Shown: piece after piece, positions 1 through 18,055 of the stretch
How the letters are laid out: the number at the start of each line of letters is the position of its first letter
How positions within the stretch are numbered: position 1 is the first letter of the stretch
Source of the DNA: Williamsia sp. CHRR-6
Lineage (GTDB): Bacteria > Actinomycetota > Actinomycetes > Mycobacteriales > Mycobacteriaceae
Length of the DNA: 64,000 nucleotides
NCBI RefSeq assembly: GCF_018474015.1
Contig: NZ_JAHCSG010000001.1
Span: forward strand, 1 to 64,000
Direction: 5' to 3'
Program-made: the position numbers and the translations under genes
The notes under the pieces: model-generated
Seen by the model: only the letters and a program-made list of their open reading frames with translations
Database searches by the model: none
Told to the model about the DNA's origin: nothing

Positions 1-351
1 GAAAAACCAAACGAAACAACCACCCACACCCACAGGCACAGACAGCCGAATCAACACAACGTTTCCCAGCAGAGCAAAACCCCAACCAAAAAACAAACCA
101 ACACACAAAGCGCTGGCACAACAAAAACAACCCACCCACAACAGGCAGGCCAAAAAACGGCATAAACAAAATGTCAACACACTATTGAGTTCTCAAAGAA
201 CACACACCCACGGCCAGGCCGTGATGACCTGGGGGTCGTGAGCTCCCGTAGAGCGCGCTGTTACCCAACGTTCTCGATCGGGGGTTCGCACCCGAGTGCA
301 CGAAGCTCGGCGGGATTTCCCCGCTCTGCGCCGCGCTGCGGTGCAACACGT
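1..351 (-). other. rRNA operon leader (upstream of 16S, which lies left of the window)
   Basis: This stretch has no protein gene. On the minus strand it is T/G-rich and ends at position 1 in a T-rich run like the one that precedes 16S rRNA in Mycobacteriales. At 181-201 the minus strand reads GTTCTTTGAGAACTCAATAG, the conserved boxA-type antitermination element of actinobacterial rRNA leaders. The 16S gene itself is not in the window, so the operon assignment rests on the leader element and the promoter at 352-380. It follows tyrS on the same strand. Confidence 0.8.
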
Positions 352-380
352 AAGTTACACAGATGGGAACAGGGCGTCAA
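352..380 (-). promoter_or_regulatory. candidate rRNA operon promoter
   Basis: On the minus strand a TTGACG -35 box (375-380) and a TAACTT -10-like box (352-357) are separated by 17 nt. The pair sits just after the tyrS stop codon and about 150 nt before the boxA-type element. TTGAC-type -35 boxes with TA---T -10 boxes are usual for rrn promoters in this order. The -10 match is only moderate. Confidence 0.55.
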
Positions 381-389
381 ATCGCCTGG

Positions 390-1679
390 TCACAGCGTTG
401 TGTCCGCTTGGGAGAACCGTGCGCCGGCGATCGACTTCTTACCCCGTCGGACCACCAACCACTCGCCGCCCAGCAAACCTTGTGGATCGACCGTCCAGTC
501 CTCGTCGGTCACCTTCGCGTTGTTCACGTACGCCCCTCCCTCGCCCACCACACGCCGAGCCGCCTTGTTGCTGTCGCACAGTCCCGTCGCGACCAGCAGT
601 TCGACGATCGTCGGCGTAGATGTTGCGGCGAACTCCGCGACATCGGTCTCCGACACTGCCGCCCGCAACGTCGCAGCGTCGAGTTCGTCGAGCGCGGCCC
701 GGCCGAACAACGCCTGACTGGCCAGCTCCACCGATCGCGTCGCCTCTGCCCCGTGCACCAGCGTCGTAGTCTCGGCGGCCAGACGCTTCTGCGCGGTCCG
801 AAGATACGGAGCCTCGCGGGTAGCGGCGTCGAGCTCCTCGATCTCCGTGCGTGACAGGAAGGTGAACCACTTCAGGTAGCGGATGACGTCGGCATCTGCG
901 GTGTTGAGAAAGTACTGATACCAGGCGTACGGGCTGGTCAACTCGGGATCGAGCCAGATACTGCCCCCGCCGGTGGACTTGCCGAATTTCGTGCCGTCGG
1001 CAGCGGTGACCAGCGGAACGGTCAGTGCGTGCACCGCCTCGCCGTCCACCCGGCGATTGAGATCAACCCCCGCGACGATGTTTCCCCACTGGTCGGAACC
1101 ACCGAGCTGCAGGCGGCATCCGTAATCGCGGCGCAGCTGCAGGTAGTCGTTCGCCTGCAGCAACATGTAGCTGAACTCGGTGTAGCTGATCCCGTCGCCC
1201 TCGAGTCGCCGTCTCACCGTGTCACGGGCGAGCATCACGTTCACCGAGAAGTGTTTGCCGATCTCGCGCAGGAAGTCGATCGCCGAGAGCTGCGACGTCC
1301 AATCGAGGTTGTTCACCACCACCGCACCCGTCGCTGAATCGTCACGTGTGACGAAGCGCTGCAGCTGCGTGTCGATCCGCGCCGCCCAATCCGCCACGGT
1401 CTCGCGGGAGTTCATCACCCGTTCCCCGACATCACGCGGATCTCCGATGAGACCCGTAGCGCCTCCCGCCAACACGATCGGGCGGTGACCCGCAAGTTGG
1501 AATCGACGCAGGGTCAACAGAGGTACGAGGTGCCCCGCGTGCAGACTGGGACCGGTCGGATCGAAGCCGTTGTACACCGAGATGACGCCGGACGACAGGT
1601 CCCGGCGAAGGTCGTCAAGGTCGGTGGACTGCGCGATCAGCCCACGCCACTGCAGCTCGTCGATGATGTCGGTGCTCAC
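390..1679 (-). CDS. tyrS: tyrosyl-tRNA synthetase
   Basis: The 429-residue cytoplasmic enzyme charges tRNA-Tyr with tyrosine in an ATP-dependent reaction. It is a class Ic synthetase. The HIGH-type motif is SLHAGH at residues 45-50, the KMSKS-type loop reads KFGKS, and the C-terminal ~70 residues form an S4-like RNA-binding domain ([12 protein letters not shown]). Length is typical of bacterial TyrRS. Its ATG overlaps the stop of the upstream mpg gene by 4 nt, so the two are translationally coupled. Only about 10 nt separate its stop from the candidate rRNA promoter. The same mpg-tyrS-rrn order occurs in mycobacteria (family knowledge). Confidence 0.97.
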   Translation of the reverse strand: MSTDIIDELQWRGLIAQSTDLDDLRRDLSSGVISVYNGFDPTGPSLHAGHLVPLLTLRRFQLAGHRPIVLAGGATGLIGDPRDVGERVMNSRETVADWAARIDTQLQRFVTRDDSATGAVVVNNLDWTSQLSAIDFLREIGKHFSVNVMLARDTVRRRLEGDGISYTEFSYMLLQANDYLQLRRDYGCRLQLGGSDQWGNIVAGVDLNRRVDGEAVHALTVPLVTAADGTKFGKSTGGGSIWLDPELTSPYAWYQYFLNTADADVIRYLKWFTFLSRTEIEELDAATREAPYLRTAQKRLAAETTTLVHGAEATRSVELASQALFGRAALDELDAATLRAAVSETDVAEFAATSTPTIVELLVATGLCDSNKAARRVVGEGGAYVNNAKVTDEDWTVDPQGLLGGEWLVVRRGKKSIAGARFSQADTTL

Positions 1680-2269
1680 GAGTCTGATCCTTGCCTATCG
1701 CGCGCAGCCGTCGCCACCTGCCGTCCGGCCCGGTAAGCCGACACCGCGGGCGAGTCGGCAAGCCACCAGCGCCACGCGCGGCGGGTAGCCACGCTCACAC
1801 CCACCCGTGGACCCGAACGGATCTCCGTCGTGACACCCTCGCCCTCGATGCGGATCCGGCTCGACGGCGCCAACACATCGACACCGGTGTCGTCCAGGCT
1901 CACCCCGAGCGCGGCACCGAGGTTGCCCGGCCCCCGGGCCAGGCGATGGTCGATGACCGTTGCGCCGCGTCGCCGACGCGCGATCTCACCACCCACGGTC
2001 ACCTCACCGGCCCGCAACAACACTGCGCCGCAGTGTCTCCCGGGTAAACAGGTGACGTTGACACACAGATGGATCCCGTAGGACCGGTACACATAGAGGT
2101 GTCCCGGACCGCCGAACATGATCGCGCTGCGTGGGGTGGGGCCACGCCACCCGTGCGAGGCCGGATCGGGATACTCGCTCTCAGGTGGCCCACCGTAGGC
2201 CTCCACCTCCACGATTCGGACCCCGACCACACCCGCCGCGCTCCGAGACACGACCATCGAACCGAGCAA
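1676..2269 (-). CDS. mpg: DNA-3-methyladenine glycosylase (AAG/Mpg family)
   Basis: The product removes alkylated purines from DNA to start base-excision repair. The family core is clear: VEVEAYGGP near the N-terminus, an [11 protein letters not shown] segment, the [20 protein letters not shown] block, and the C-terminal SGPRVGVS motif. The start is uncertain. The first recognised start codon is TTG (2267-2269), giving 197 residues, but the frame stays open upstream to the stop of the Trm112-like gene, and the extra residues (ELSRATLETGLESAALS) resemble the usual N-terminal helix of the family. No ATG, GTG or TTG lies in that extension, only a CTG at 2342-2344 preceded by GAGGG. The 3' end overlaps tyrS by 4 nt. 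Confidence 0.88.
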   Translation of the reverse strand: MLGSMVVSRSAAGVVGVRIVEVEAYGGPPESEYPDPASHGWRGPTPRSAIMFGGPGHLYVYRSYGIHLCVNVTCLPGRHCGAVLLRAGEVTVGGEIARRRRGATVIDHRLARGPGNLGAALGVSLDDTGVDVLAPSSRIRIEGEGVTTEIRSGPRVGVSVATRRAWRWWLADSPAVSAYRAGRQVATAARDRQGSDS

Positions 2270-2347
2270 CGAGAGCGCTGCGGACTCGAGTCCGGTCTCC
2301 AGGGTCGCGCGCGAGAGTTCGATGGGCGTGGGTTCGTCGCTCAGCCC

Positions 2348-2572
2348 TCAGCCCTCAGTCCCCGACCTGGCGACCAAGGCGGCATGTTCGGCTTCGTCGG
2401 CCGTGCGTCCCTCGGAGACGAGCAACACGGGGATCCCGTCATCGATGCGGTACACCCGACGCAAGCGCGGGTTGTAGAGGATCTCTGATCCGTCGGTGTC
2501 GGTCACGTAGAGCAGGGGTCCGTGATCGTCGGGGCAGACCAAGCGTTCGAGCAGAATCGGGTCAAGCGGCAT
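2348..2572 (-). CDS. Trm112-like (UPF0434) small protein
   Basis: A 74-residue protein beginning MPLDPILLERLVCPDDHGPL and containing YRIDDGIPVLL, the two conserved blocks of the Trm112p/UPF0434 family. Trm112 proteins act in eukaryotes as activators of methyltransferases; the bacterial role is poorly defined. Only one of the zinc-type cysteines is obvious. It lies 60 nt downstream of the lipase/ligase fusion gene and directly upstream of mpg, in the same reading frame. The order matches the Rv1683-Rv1684 neighbourhood of M. tuberculosis. Confidence 0.85.
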   Translation of the reverse strand: MPLDPILLERLVCPDDHGPLLYVTDTDGSEILYNPRLRRVYRIDDGIPVLLVSEGRTADEAEHAALVARSGTEG

Positions 2573-2632
2573 CGTGGTGGGTCCTAGCGTCGTGAAGAGT
2601 CCGGATGGAGCGCGTTCCCCACTCTACGAATC

Positions 2633-5600
2633 TCACCGCAGTCCGGCGGCCAACGCGTCGGGACCGTCGATCACCTCACCGAGCCCGTCCTGCGTCCAGT
2701 CCTTCTCCGCGAGCACCGTGCGCGTCAGCCTGCGGTAGCGCCCGTTGTCGTCGCGGTACCAGACGCGCGAGCTGGGTTTGGGAACGCCCTGTGCGGCAAA
2801 GGAGTTCACCAGCGGACGGAACGAGTGACTGAGCGGGATCTCGTCCACGGCCCAGATGATGTGTGGGCGTTCGACCGCGGGCAGCCCGGCCAACGCCACC
2901 CGCAAAGACGAGACCGTGAGATTGTTGGCCTGATCGCGCGGTGAGACGACCGCCACCGCCAGCTGCGACCCGGGAGCTCCTACCGGGTAGACGACCACGT
3001 GTTCGACGTCGGCGTGGCAGCTCAGCGCCGACGCGATGGGGTGTGAGTGGATCGGCCCGTCCGAGGACTTGATGACGCCGTGCACGCTGCCCATCAGCCA
3101 GTGATCGCCGTCGACGTCACGACTCATCAGTTGACCCGAGTTCTCCCAGCGATCCCGCGGACCGAACACATCGCGCAACACCGTGGCACCGAACTCATCT
3201 CGCTGGCGCGTCTGGGCCAACAGCACGCCCACCTCGTCGACGCCGGCCTCACGGACATAGCCGCGCGAGTCGAGCTGGAATCGTTCCTCGATCACATCCC
3301 AGGCGGCGATACGAACGCGATTGGTCTCCGGCAGCGGGCGCCCCATGGAACCGACCTTTGTGCCCGACAGATTGGCCAAGATGGCCGCGCCGTCGGCGGT
3401 GGCGAAGAACTCGATCACGCCCGCATCAGGGAATCGGGCGACGACGTCGTGCCACAGTCCGGCGGGCATACCGGAACCGATCAGCAGACGGATCGGATTG
3501 TGGTCGGTGATCGCGAGGTCGGGGTCCCGCACGATCTCACCCATCATCGTCCAGGTGTAGGACACCACCGTGATGCCGTACCGGTAGACCTCACGCGCAA
3601 AGCTCTCGGCGTTGATGCCCGACGACAAGGCGATGCGAGCGCCGCCGACCACCGTGGCACCCAGCGTGGTCAGGAGTCCCGAGGCGTGATGCAGCGGGGT
3701 GAGGCAGTACACCGTGTCGTTGTCCGAGAGGGCCGCAGCCGAGGCGGCACCGAACGCAGAGATGGCCCACCGGTGATTGGTGATCGGCCACTTCTGCAGT
3801 GACCCACCGGTGGTGGTGAACAAGATGAACGCGAGGTCTCCGGCTTGACCAGGATCGCGCCGGTACCAAGACGGGATCTCCACCGCGTCGGGATCGATGC
3901 GCTCCATGTCGACGACGTGATCGCCATCAGCATCGAGAATGCACCGAGAGTCACCGCCGCCGAGGACCAACACCCGTTCGGCGTGTTCAGAACAGCGCTG
4001 CAGGCTGGCCGGATCCGCGATCACGACGTGGACGTCGCCCAGCCGCAACATCTGATCGAGCTCACCGGCATCAGGCGGCAACGGGACCACGACCGCACCG
4101 AGACGTGAGAGGGCGGCGATCGCGACCAGAGCGCTCGGTCGCGTCTCCATCATCACCCCGACGTGTTCACCGGGACGGATCCCACATTCGATGAGACCGC
4201 GCACCACGTTGTCGATGCGTCGGTTCACCTCGTGGTGACTCAGTACGCGGTCCTCGAACAAGAACAGTTCCCGGTCGCCGGACCGGTCGGCGTTCTCGGT
4301 CATCAACTTGCCCAACGAGATGCGCGTGCCGGGCTGGATCTGCCCCAGCCGCACCAGGCGCGGCAGAGTGCGCACGGACTCCCGGAGCACTGCGTGCGAG
4401 GTCCGCTGGATGGTGGCGGCGGCGTTGACCAGATCACGCCCGACGCCCGCACCCACGTCGGCGACCGCGCCGATGCCGTGGGTGACACGTGAGGACAGGC
4501 TGACTCCAGACCCCGTGACACGCTCGGGATTGTCGGCCATCGGAGCCACGGCGCGTGGCATCTCCCCCAACCCCTCCTGCCACCGCAGCCACTCGACCGT
4601 CGTCGGCCAGCTCTGGGTTCCCGACGCCGACCCGACCACGAGCCCGAAGTGACCGACCGGAACCAAGGACTCGTAGACGCGGGCGCGCGGCGCTGCCCGT
4701 TTGATGCCACGGACCGCAACCGGTTGCCCGATGTCGTCGGCCTCGCCGATGAAAGCCAGGACCGGGCTGTCGATCTCGGCCAGGGTAACGAGCTGATCGC
4801 GGATCACGAATCCACCCGAGACCATCCGGTTGTGGACCACGAATTGCCGCAGCAGCTCCGCGATCGCCGGGCCCGACCACGCCACCCACCCGTCGGCCTC
4901 GAGGAACCGCCGCTGGTCCTCGCGGGGCAGTAGAGCGTCACGGTCGTGCAGCTGCAGCAGGAAATCGACCCGACTGCGCGCCGCCTTCACCGGATCGAGG
5001 AGCTGGAATCCGGTGCGCGCCATCCACCCTGGAAGCGCGATGCGGCTGAAGACGTTGTCGGCCATGAAATTCGCAAGCGGAGCCGCCACGTTTGCCGGCA
5101 CCCCGAGCGGCAGCCCGGCCAGGACGTCGACCGGGCTCCCGAAGGTGGTGACGCTGGCGATGCTGCGCGAACGGCGATACGCCGCAGTCTGATACGCGAA
5201 CATGCCGCCTTGTGAGTACCCGATGAGGTGGACCTGTTTGCCGGTCTCCTCGTGGATGAGATCGATGATCTCGCTGATCGCGATGACGTGATCGGCGAGA
5301 GTGCGTTCCTTGCCGCCGACCTCCTTGTCCGGGGACCCGAAGTCGGCCACCCACGGATCGATCCCACCGCGGTGCAACACCGATACCGCGCCGTAGTGCG
5401 GCGTCACGTCATAGACGTTGGCCGACACCATCATCGGCGGCACCAGCAGTGCCTGTGGTCCTTCGGTCAAGGCGTCCGGGAAATACCGGCGCAACCGGTA
5501 CATGGGCGAGGTCTCCTCGACCCGGAACGGGGTGGGCCGGGTGCCGGTGTCGAGGCCGCCCATCCGGATGACCTCGAGTCCGTTCTGGGCGGTGGCCATG

Positions 5601-5641
5601 ATGCGGTCGAGCGCACGACCCACGTTCGGAAGACCGACCAC
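2633..5641 (-). CDS. bifunctional alpha/beta-hydrolase (lipase-like) / acyl-CoA ligase-like protein, Rv1683 type
   Basis: A 1002-residue fusion. Residues ~1-360 form an alpha/beta hydrolase with the nucleophile elbow GYSQGG (Ser143), an acid region GEADDIGQP and a histidine segment PVGHFGLVVG; this half resembles PHA-synthase/lipase folds. Residues ~440-1000 are an AMP-binding acyl-CoA ligase module with a P-loop-like FTTTGGSLQK and a C-terminal GSVHGVIKSSDG segment, both degenerate relative to active ligases. The length and architecture match mycobacterial Rv1683 (BCG1721), a lipid-droplet protein implicated in triacylglycerol turnover. The GTG start (5639-5641) has GGAGG about 10 nt upstream. 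Which half is active cannot be decided from sequence. It heads the Trm112-mpg-tyrS set. Confidence 0.85.
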   Translation of the reverse strand: MVGLPNVGRALDRIMATAQNGLEVIRMGGLDTGTRPTPFRVEETSPMYRLRRYFPDALTEGPQALLVPPMMVSANVYDVTPHYGAVSVLHRGGIDPWVADFGSPDKEVGGKERTLADHVIAISEIIDLIHEETGKQVHLIGYSQGGMFAYQTAAYRRSRSIASVTTFGSPVDVLAGLPLGVPANVAAPLANFMADNVFSRIALPGWMARTGFQLLDPVKAARSRVDFLLQLHDRDALLPREDQRRFLEADGWVAWSGPAIAELLRQFVVHNRMVSGGFVIRDQLVTLAEIDSPVLAFIGEADDIGQPVAVRGIKRAAPRARVYESLVPVGHFGLVVGSASGTQSWPTTVEWLRWQEGLGEMPRAVAPMADNPERVTGSGVSLSSRVTHGIGAVADVGAGVGRDLVNAAATIQRTSHAVLRESVRTLPRLVRLGQIQPGTRISLGKLMTENADRSGDRELFLFEDRVLSHHEVNRRIDNVVRGLIECGIRPGEHVGVMMETRPSALVAIAALSRLGAVVVPLPPDAGELDQMLRLGDVHVVIADPASLQRCSEHAERVLVLGGGDSRCILDADGDHVVDMERIDPDAVEIPSWYRRDPGQAGDLAFILFTTTGGSLQKWPITNHRWAISAFGAASAAALSDNDTVYCLTPLHHASGLLTTLGATVVGGARIALSSGINAESFAREVYRYGITVVSYTWTMMGEIVRDPDLAITDHNPIRLLIGSGMPAGLWHDVVARFPDAGVIEFFATADGAAILANLSGTKVGSMGRPLPETNRVRIAAWDVIEERFQLDSRGYVREAGVDEVGVLLAQTRQRDEFGATVLRDVFGPRDRWENSGQLMSRDVDGDHWLMGSVHGVIKSSDGPIHSHPIASALSCHADVEHVVVYPVGAPGSQLAVAVVSPRDQANNLTVSSLRVALAGLPAVERPHIIWAVDEIPLSHSFRPLVNSFAAQGVPKPSSRVWYRDDNGRYRRLTRTVLAEKDWTQDGLGEVIDGPDALAAGLR

Positions 5642-5736
5642 CTCAGCAACCTCCAGAAATCATTCTTGTGACCGCTGTCACTGTACTCAGGATCGTGAAT
5701 GCCGGTTCGCCAGGTGCGTGTCGATCAAGGCTCGTC

Positions 5737-8390
<2,654 letters not shown>

Positions 8391-8539
8391 GGTGTGAGAT
8401 CTCCCGGTCCGTGAGGTTGTGGTGGTCGTGGGGGTGGTGGTCAAGGGTCAGACAGTCGAGGTGTCGGCGACAACGTACGGCAGCACCAGGCGCCCGAGCC
8501 CGGCGCGGGGGCGTGAGGTCGATCACCGCGCACGCCTGG

Positions 8540-11161
<2,622 letters not shown>

Positions 11162-11165
<4 letters not shown>

Positions 11166-12090
11166 GGGGTGGACTCCTCAGTGGTCGCCGTCGATGTCGG
11201 GACGACCATCGTCCCCACACCGTCCTCGGTGAACAGTTCCAACAACATCGAGTGCGGCACCCGACCGTCGATGACATGCGCGCGGGGGACTCCCCCGAGC
11301 ACAGCCCGCAGGCAGGCTTCCATCTTCGGCACCATTCCCGAATCCAACTGCGGGAGCAGTTTTTCGAGCTCACCGGTGTCGACCGAGCTGACCAGCGACT
11401 CACGATCGGGCCAGTCGGTGTACAGCCCCTCGACGTCGGTGAGCATCACCAGCTTCTCGGCCCCCAGCGCCTGCGCCAGCGCAGCTGCGGCCGTGTCGGC
11501 GTTGATGTTGTGCACCACGCCGTCGACATCGGGTGCGATGGACGACACCACCGGGATCCGGCCGGCGGCGATGAGGTCGGTCACGGCGACCGGATCGACA
11601 GCGGTCACGTCCCCGACGAGGCCGATGTCGGTGGCCACCCCGTCGACGGCCACGGTGCGGCGGGTCGCGGTGAACAACCGCGCATCCTCGCCGGTGATGC
11701 CGACCGCGTAAGGACCGTGGGCGTTGATCAGGCCGACGAGCTCACGGCCGACCTGACCGAACAGCACCATCCGCACGACGTCCATCACCTCAGGTGTGGT
11801 GACGCGGTATCCGCCCCGGAACTCTCCGGACAGCCCGAGCCGATTGAGCATCGCCGAGATCTGCGGCCCCCCACCGTGCACCACCACGGGATGGATCCCG
11901 CACGTGCGCAGGAAGACCATGTCGGTCGCGAACGCCGCCTTGAGGTCGTCGTCGATCATCGCGTTGCCGCCGTACTTGACGACGATGATCTTGCCGGCGA
12001 ACCGCTGCAGCCAGGGCAGCGCCTCGGTGAGGACGTGCGCCTTGTCCAGCGCACTCAAACCCACCGGTGCCGCCGACGCGAGAGGACCGG

Positions 12091-12094
<4 letters not shown>
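11162..12094 (-). CDS. argB: acetylglutamate kinase
   Basis: A 310-residue amino acid kinase that phosphorylates N-acetylglutamate, usually the arginine-feedback-inhibited step. The N-terminal strand and glycine loop read [11 protein letters not shown], followed by [14 protein letters not shown]. The C-terminal nucleotide-binding part contains [13 protein letters not shown]. An N-terminal helix (~30 residues before the kinase core) is present, as in arginine-sensitive hexameric forms. It is overlapped by 4 nt on each side, by argJ upstream and argD downstream. Confidence 0.97.
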
Positions 12095-14360
<2,266 letters not shown>

Positions 14361-14384
14361 TCATTCATCAGCGGGGGTGCGGGT

Positions 14385-16874
14385 TCAGCGCAGTCGGGCT
14401 CCACACTCCACCGAAGCACGCTCGACCGCTGCGGTCCGTGCTGCGGTGGCGTCGTCCTCGGTCAGGGTGCGGTCATGCGCGCGGAACCGCAGAGCGAAGG
14501 TCAACGACTTGTGTCCCTCGCCCACCTGGCTGCCGACGAAGACGTCGTACAACCGGATGTCCTCGAGGAGCTCACCCGCGCCGAGAGTGAGGGCTCGTTC
14601 GACGGCTGCTGCGGGCACGGTGTCGGCGACCACCACCGCGACGTCCTGCAGTACCGCCGGGAACAACGACAGCTGCGGCGCGGGCAACTCGGTGCGGATC
14701 GGCAGTCGGTCGAGCTCGAGTTCGACAGCGCAGGCCCGTGCGGGCAGCGCGGACTTCTCCACGATGCTCGGATGCAGCTCTCCTGCCCATCCGACGGTGA
14801 TCGCATCATCGTCGTCGGTGACGACGCGTGCGCATCGACCCGGATGGAACGGCACGTGGGTGTCGGCCTCCAGACGCACCCGCACGCCCGCCGCGCGCGC
14901 CACCACCCGCGCCGCCTCGAACGCGTCGGCGGCCTCGGCCGGCCGACCCGTCCCCCACGGTCCAGGCAACTCACGAGATCCGGTCAGCACTGCGGCAACA
15001 CGCAGCGGTTGATCCGGCAGCGAGCCCATCAGCGTCGCCACCTGCTCGTCGGACGGACGACCGGAGACGTCGATCGCCTCGACCGGCCCCGTGGCGTCGG
15101 TGCCGATGACGACCTGTCCGATGGTGAACAGGGCGAGATCGCGTTGCCCTCGGGCGATGTTGCGCGCCGCCATCTCCACCAGACCCGGCAGCAGCGTGGT
15201 GTTGAGCTCAGCGCGGGCCGATTCGAGCGGGTTGAGGACCGACACCACGCGACGGCGCACGTCATCGGCAGGGACGTCCCACAGGTCCATCACATCGGTG
15301 GGCATGAACGGGAACGGCAACACCTCGACGAACCCGGTTCCGGCCAGGGCACGTCCCACACTCCGACGACGCCGCTGGGCCGCAGTCAGGCCCGACCCGG
15401 CGGGTGCGGCGGGTGCGATGGGAGGGATGTTCTCGAGCCCCTCGAGCCGCACCACCTCCTCGACCAGGTCAGCAGGCTGGCGCAGATCCGGGCGCCAGGA
15501 CGGCGGGGTGACCTCCACCATCGCCGCAACGGTGTCGCCGACCTGCACCACGCAGCCGACCTGCTCGAGTCGGCGCACGGTGGCGCCCTCGGGGTAGCTG
15601 ACTCCGGCGACGCGCGCGGGTAGATCGATCGGCATGGTGACAGTCGGTCGAGCCACGTCGACACGAGCCTGCGAGACACCCGTTTCGGCTGTGCCGCCTG
15701 CGATCTCGGTGATCAACGCAACCGCGCGAGCAAGGGCGACGTCGGTGACCTCGGGGTCGACCGACCGTTCGAACCGCTTGCCCGCCTCGCTCGAGAGACG
15801 ATGGCGGCGACCGGTCCGGAACACCGCCACCGGATCGAAGGTCGCCGCTTCGATGATCACGTCGGTGGTCTGGTCGCCGACCTCGGAGACCGCCCCGCCC
15901 ATCACCCCGGCCAGCGCAATGGGCCCGTTGTCGTCGGCGATGACCACGTCGTCGGCGTCGAGGGTGCGCTCCACGCCGTCGAGGGTGTGCAGGCGCTCCC
16001 CGACCGCAGCCCGACGAACCGTGATGGTGCCCCCGACGCGGTCCGCGTCGAAAGCGTGCAGCGGCTGGCCGAGTTCGAGCATCACGTAGTTGGTCACGTC
16101 GACCACCGCCGAGATCGGGCGCACACCGGCCACGAGCAGCCGCTTCTGTATCCACCACGGCGAGATGGCTGCCGCGTTCACACCCGTGATCAGCTGAGCG
16201 CAGTACCGGATGGCCTTCGAATCGGGATCGATGCGGACTGGCCGGGCTCCGGGTCCCGGTGTGGTCGTCGATCCTGGCGCGGCGGGATCGACGAACGGGA
16301 GGTCGAAACTCGCGGCGAGCTCTCGCGAGAGTCCACGTGCACTGAAGGCATACCCCCGGTCGGGGGTGACGTTGACGTCGATGGCGACGTCGTCGAGTCC
16401 GAGTACCTCGTGCGCCGACGCGCCGGGCGTGGCCGTCCCCGGTGCGAGCACCAGGATGCCGGAGTGATCGTTGCCGATGCCCAGTTCCGACACCGAGCAG
16501 ATCATCCCGTCGGAGGTACGACCGTAGGTGGAACGTGCGGCGATGGCGAAGTCTCCAGGAAGCACCACACCGGGCAGAGCCGCGACGATGAGGTCGCCTT
16601 CGGCAAAATTTCTTGCCCCACATACGATCCCACGCGGCTTATCTTCGCCGACGTCGACCTGACAGAACCGGATGGGTTTCTTGAAGCCGTCGAGCTCCTC
16701 GATCGCGGACACTCGACCGACCACCAACGGACCGGTGATGGTCGGAAATGCCGCCACCTCCTCGATCTCGAACCCGACGCGGACAAAGCCGGTGTCGAGT
16801 TCGTCGGTGGTGGCCACGAAGTCCGGCGCGCCCGCGCGCAGGGACTCGATCATCCAGGACTGGGGAACACGCAC
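14385..16874 (-). CDS. pheT: phenylalanyl-tRNA synthetase beta subunit
   Basis: The 829-residue subunit of the (alpha-beta)2 PheRS. Residues ~40-155 form the EMAP-like tRNA-binding domain, the middle holds the B3/B4 editing domain and the B5 domain, and the last ~95 residues form the anticodon-binding ferredoxin fold (LPAPQLSLFPAVLQDVAVVV). Length is within the family range of 780-840. It starts 53 nt downstream of pheS on the same strand and is almost certainly co-transcribed with it. Confidence 0.97.
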   Translation of the reverse strand: MRVPQSWMIESLRAGAPDFVATTDELDTGFVRVGFEIEEVAAFPTITGPLVVGRVSAIEELDGFKKPIRFCQVDVGEDKPRGIVCGARNFAEGDLIVAALPGVVLPGDFAIAARSTYGRTSDGMICSVSELGIGNDHSGILVLAPGTATPGASAHEVLGLDDVAIDVNVTPDRGYAFSARGLSRELAASFDLPFVDPAAPGSTTTPGPGARPVRIDPDSKAIRYCAQLITGVNAAAISPWWIQKRLLVAGVRPISAVVDVTNYVMLELGQPLHAFDADRVGGTITVRRAAVGERLHTLDGVERTLDADDVVIADDNGPIALAGVMGGAVSEVGDQTTDVIIEAATFDPVAVFRTGRRHRLSSEAGKRFERSVDPEVTDVALARAVALITEIAGGTAETGVSQARVDVARPTVTMPIDLPARVAGVSYPEGATVRRLEQVGCVVQVGDTVAAMVEVTPPSWRPDLRQPADLVEEVVRLEGLENIPPIAPAAPAGSGLTAAQRRRRSVGRALAGTGFVEVLPFPFMPTDVMDLWDVPADDVRRRVVSVLNPLESARAELNTTLLPGLVEMAARNIARGQRDLALFTIGQVVIGTDATGPVEAIDVSGRPSDEQVATLMGSLPDQPLRVAAVLTGSRELPGPWGTGRPAEAADAFEAARVVARAAGVRVRLEADTHVPFHPGRCARVVTDDDDAITVGWAGELHPSIVEKSALPARACAVELELDRLPIRTELPAPQLSLFPAVLQDVAVVVADTVPAAAVERALTLGAGELLEDIRLYDVFVGSQVGEGHKSLTFALRFRAHDRTLTEDDATAARTAAVERASVECGARLR

Positions 16875-16927
16875 GGTGGCTCAACTACTTTCGAGTTCGA
16901 GAAGGGTGTCGGGGAGGCGCGGCGTCG

Positions 16928-18055
<1,128 letters not shown>

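Noticed and set aside
172-177. Perfect TTGACA on the minus strand in the rRNA leader
   Set aside because: It lies downstream of the boxA-type element and has no -10 hexamer 16-19 nt further on, so it is likely chance.
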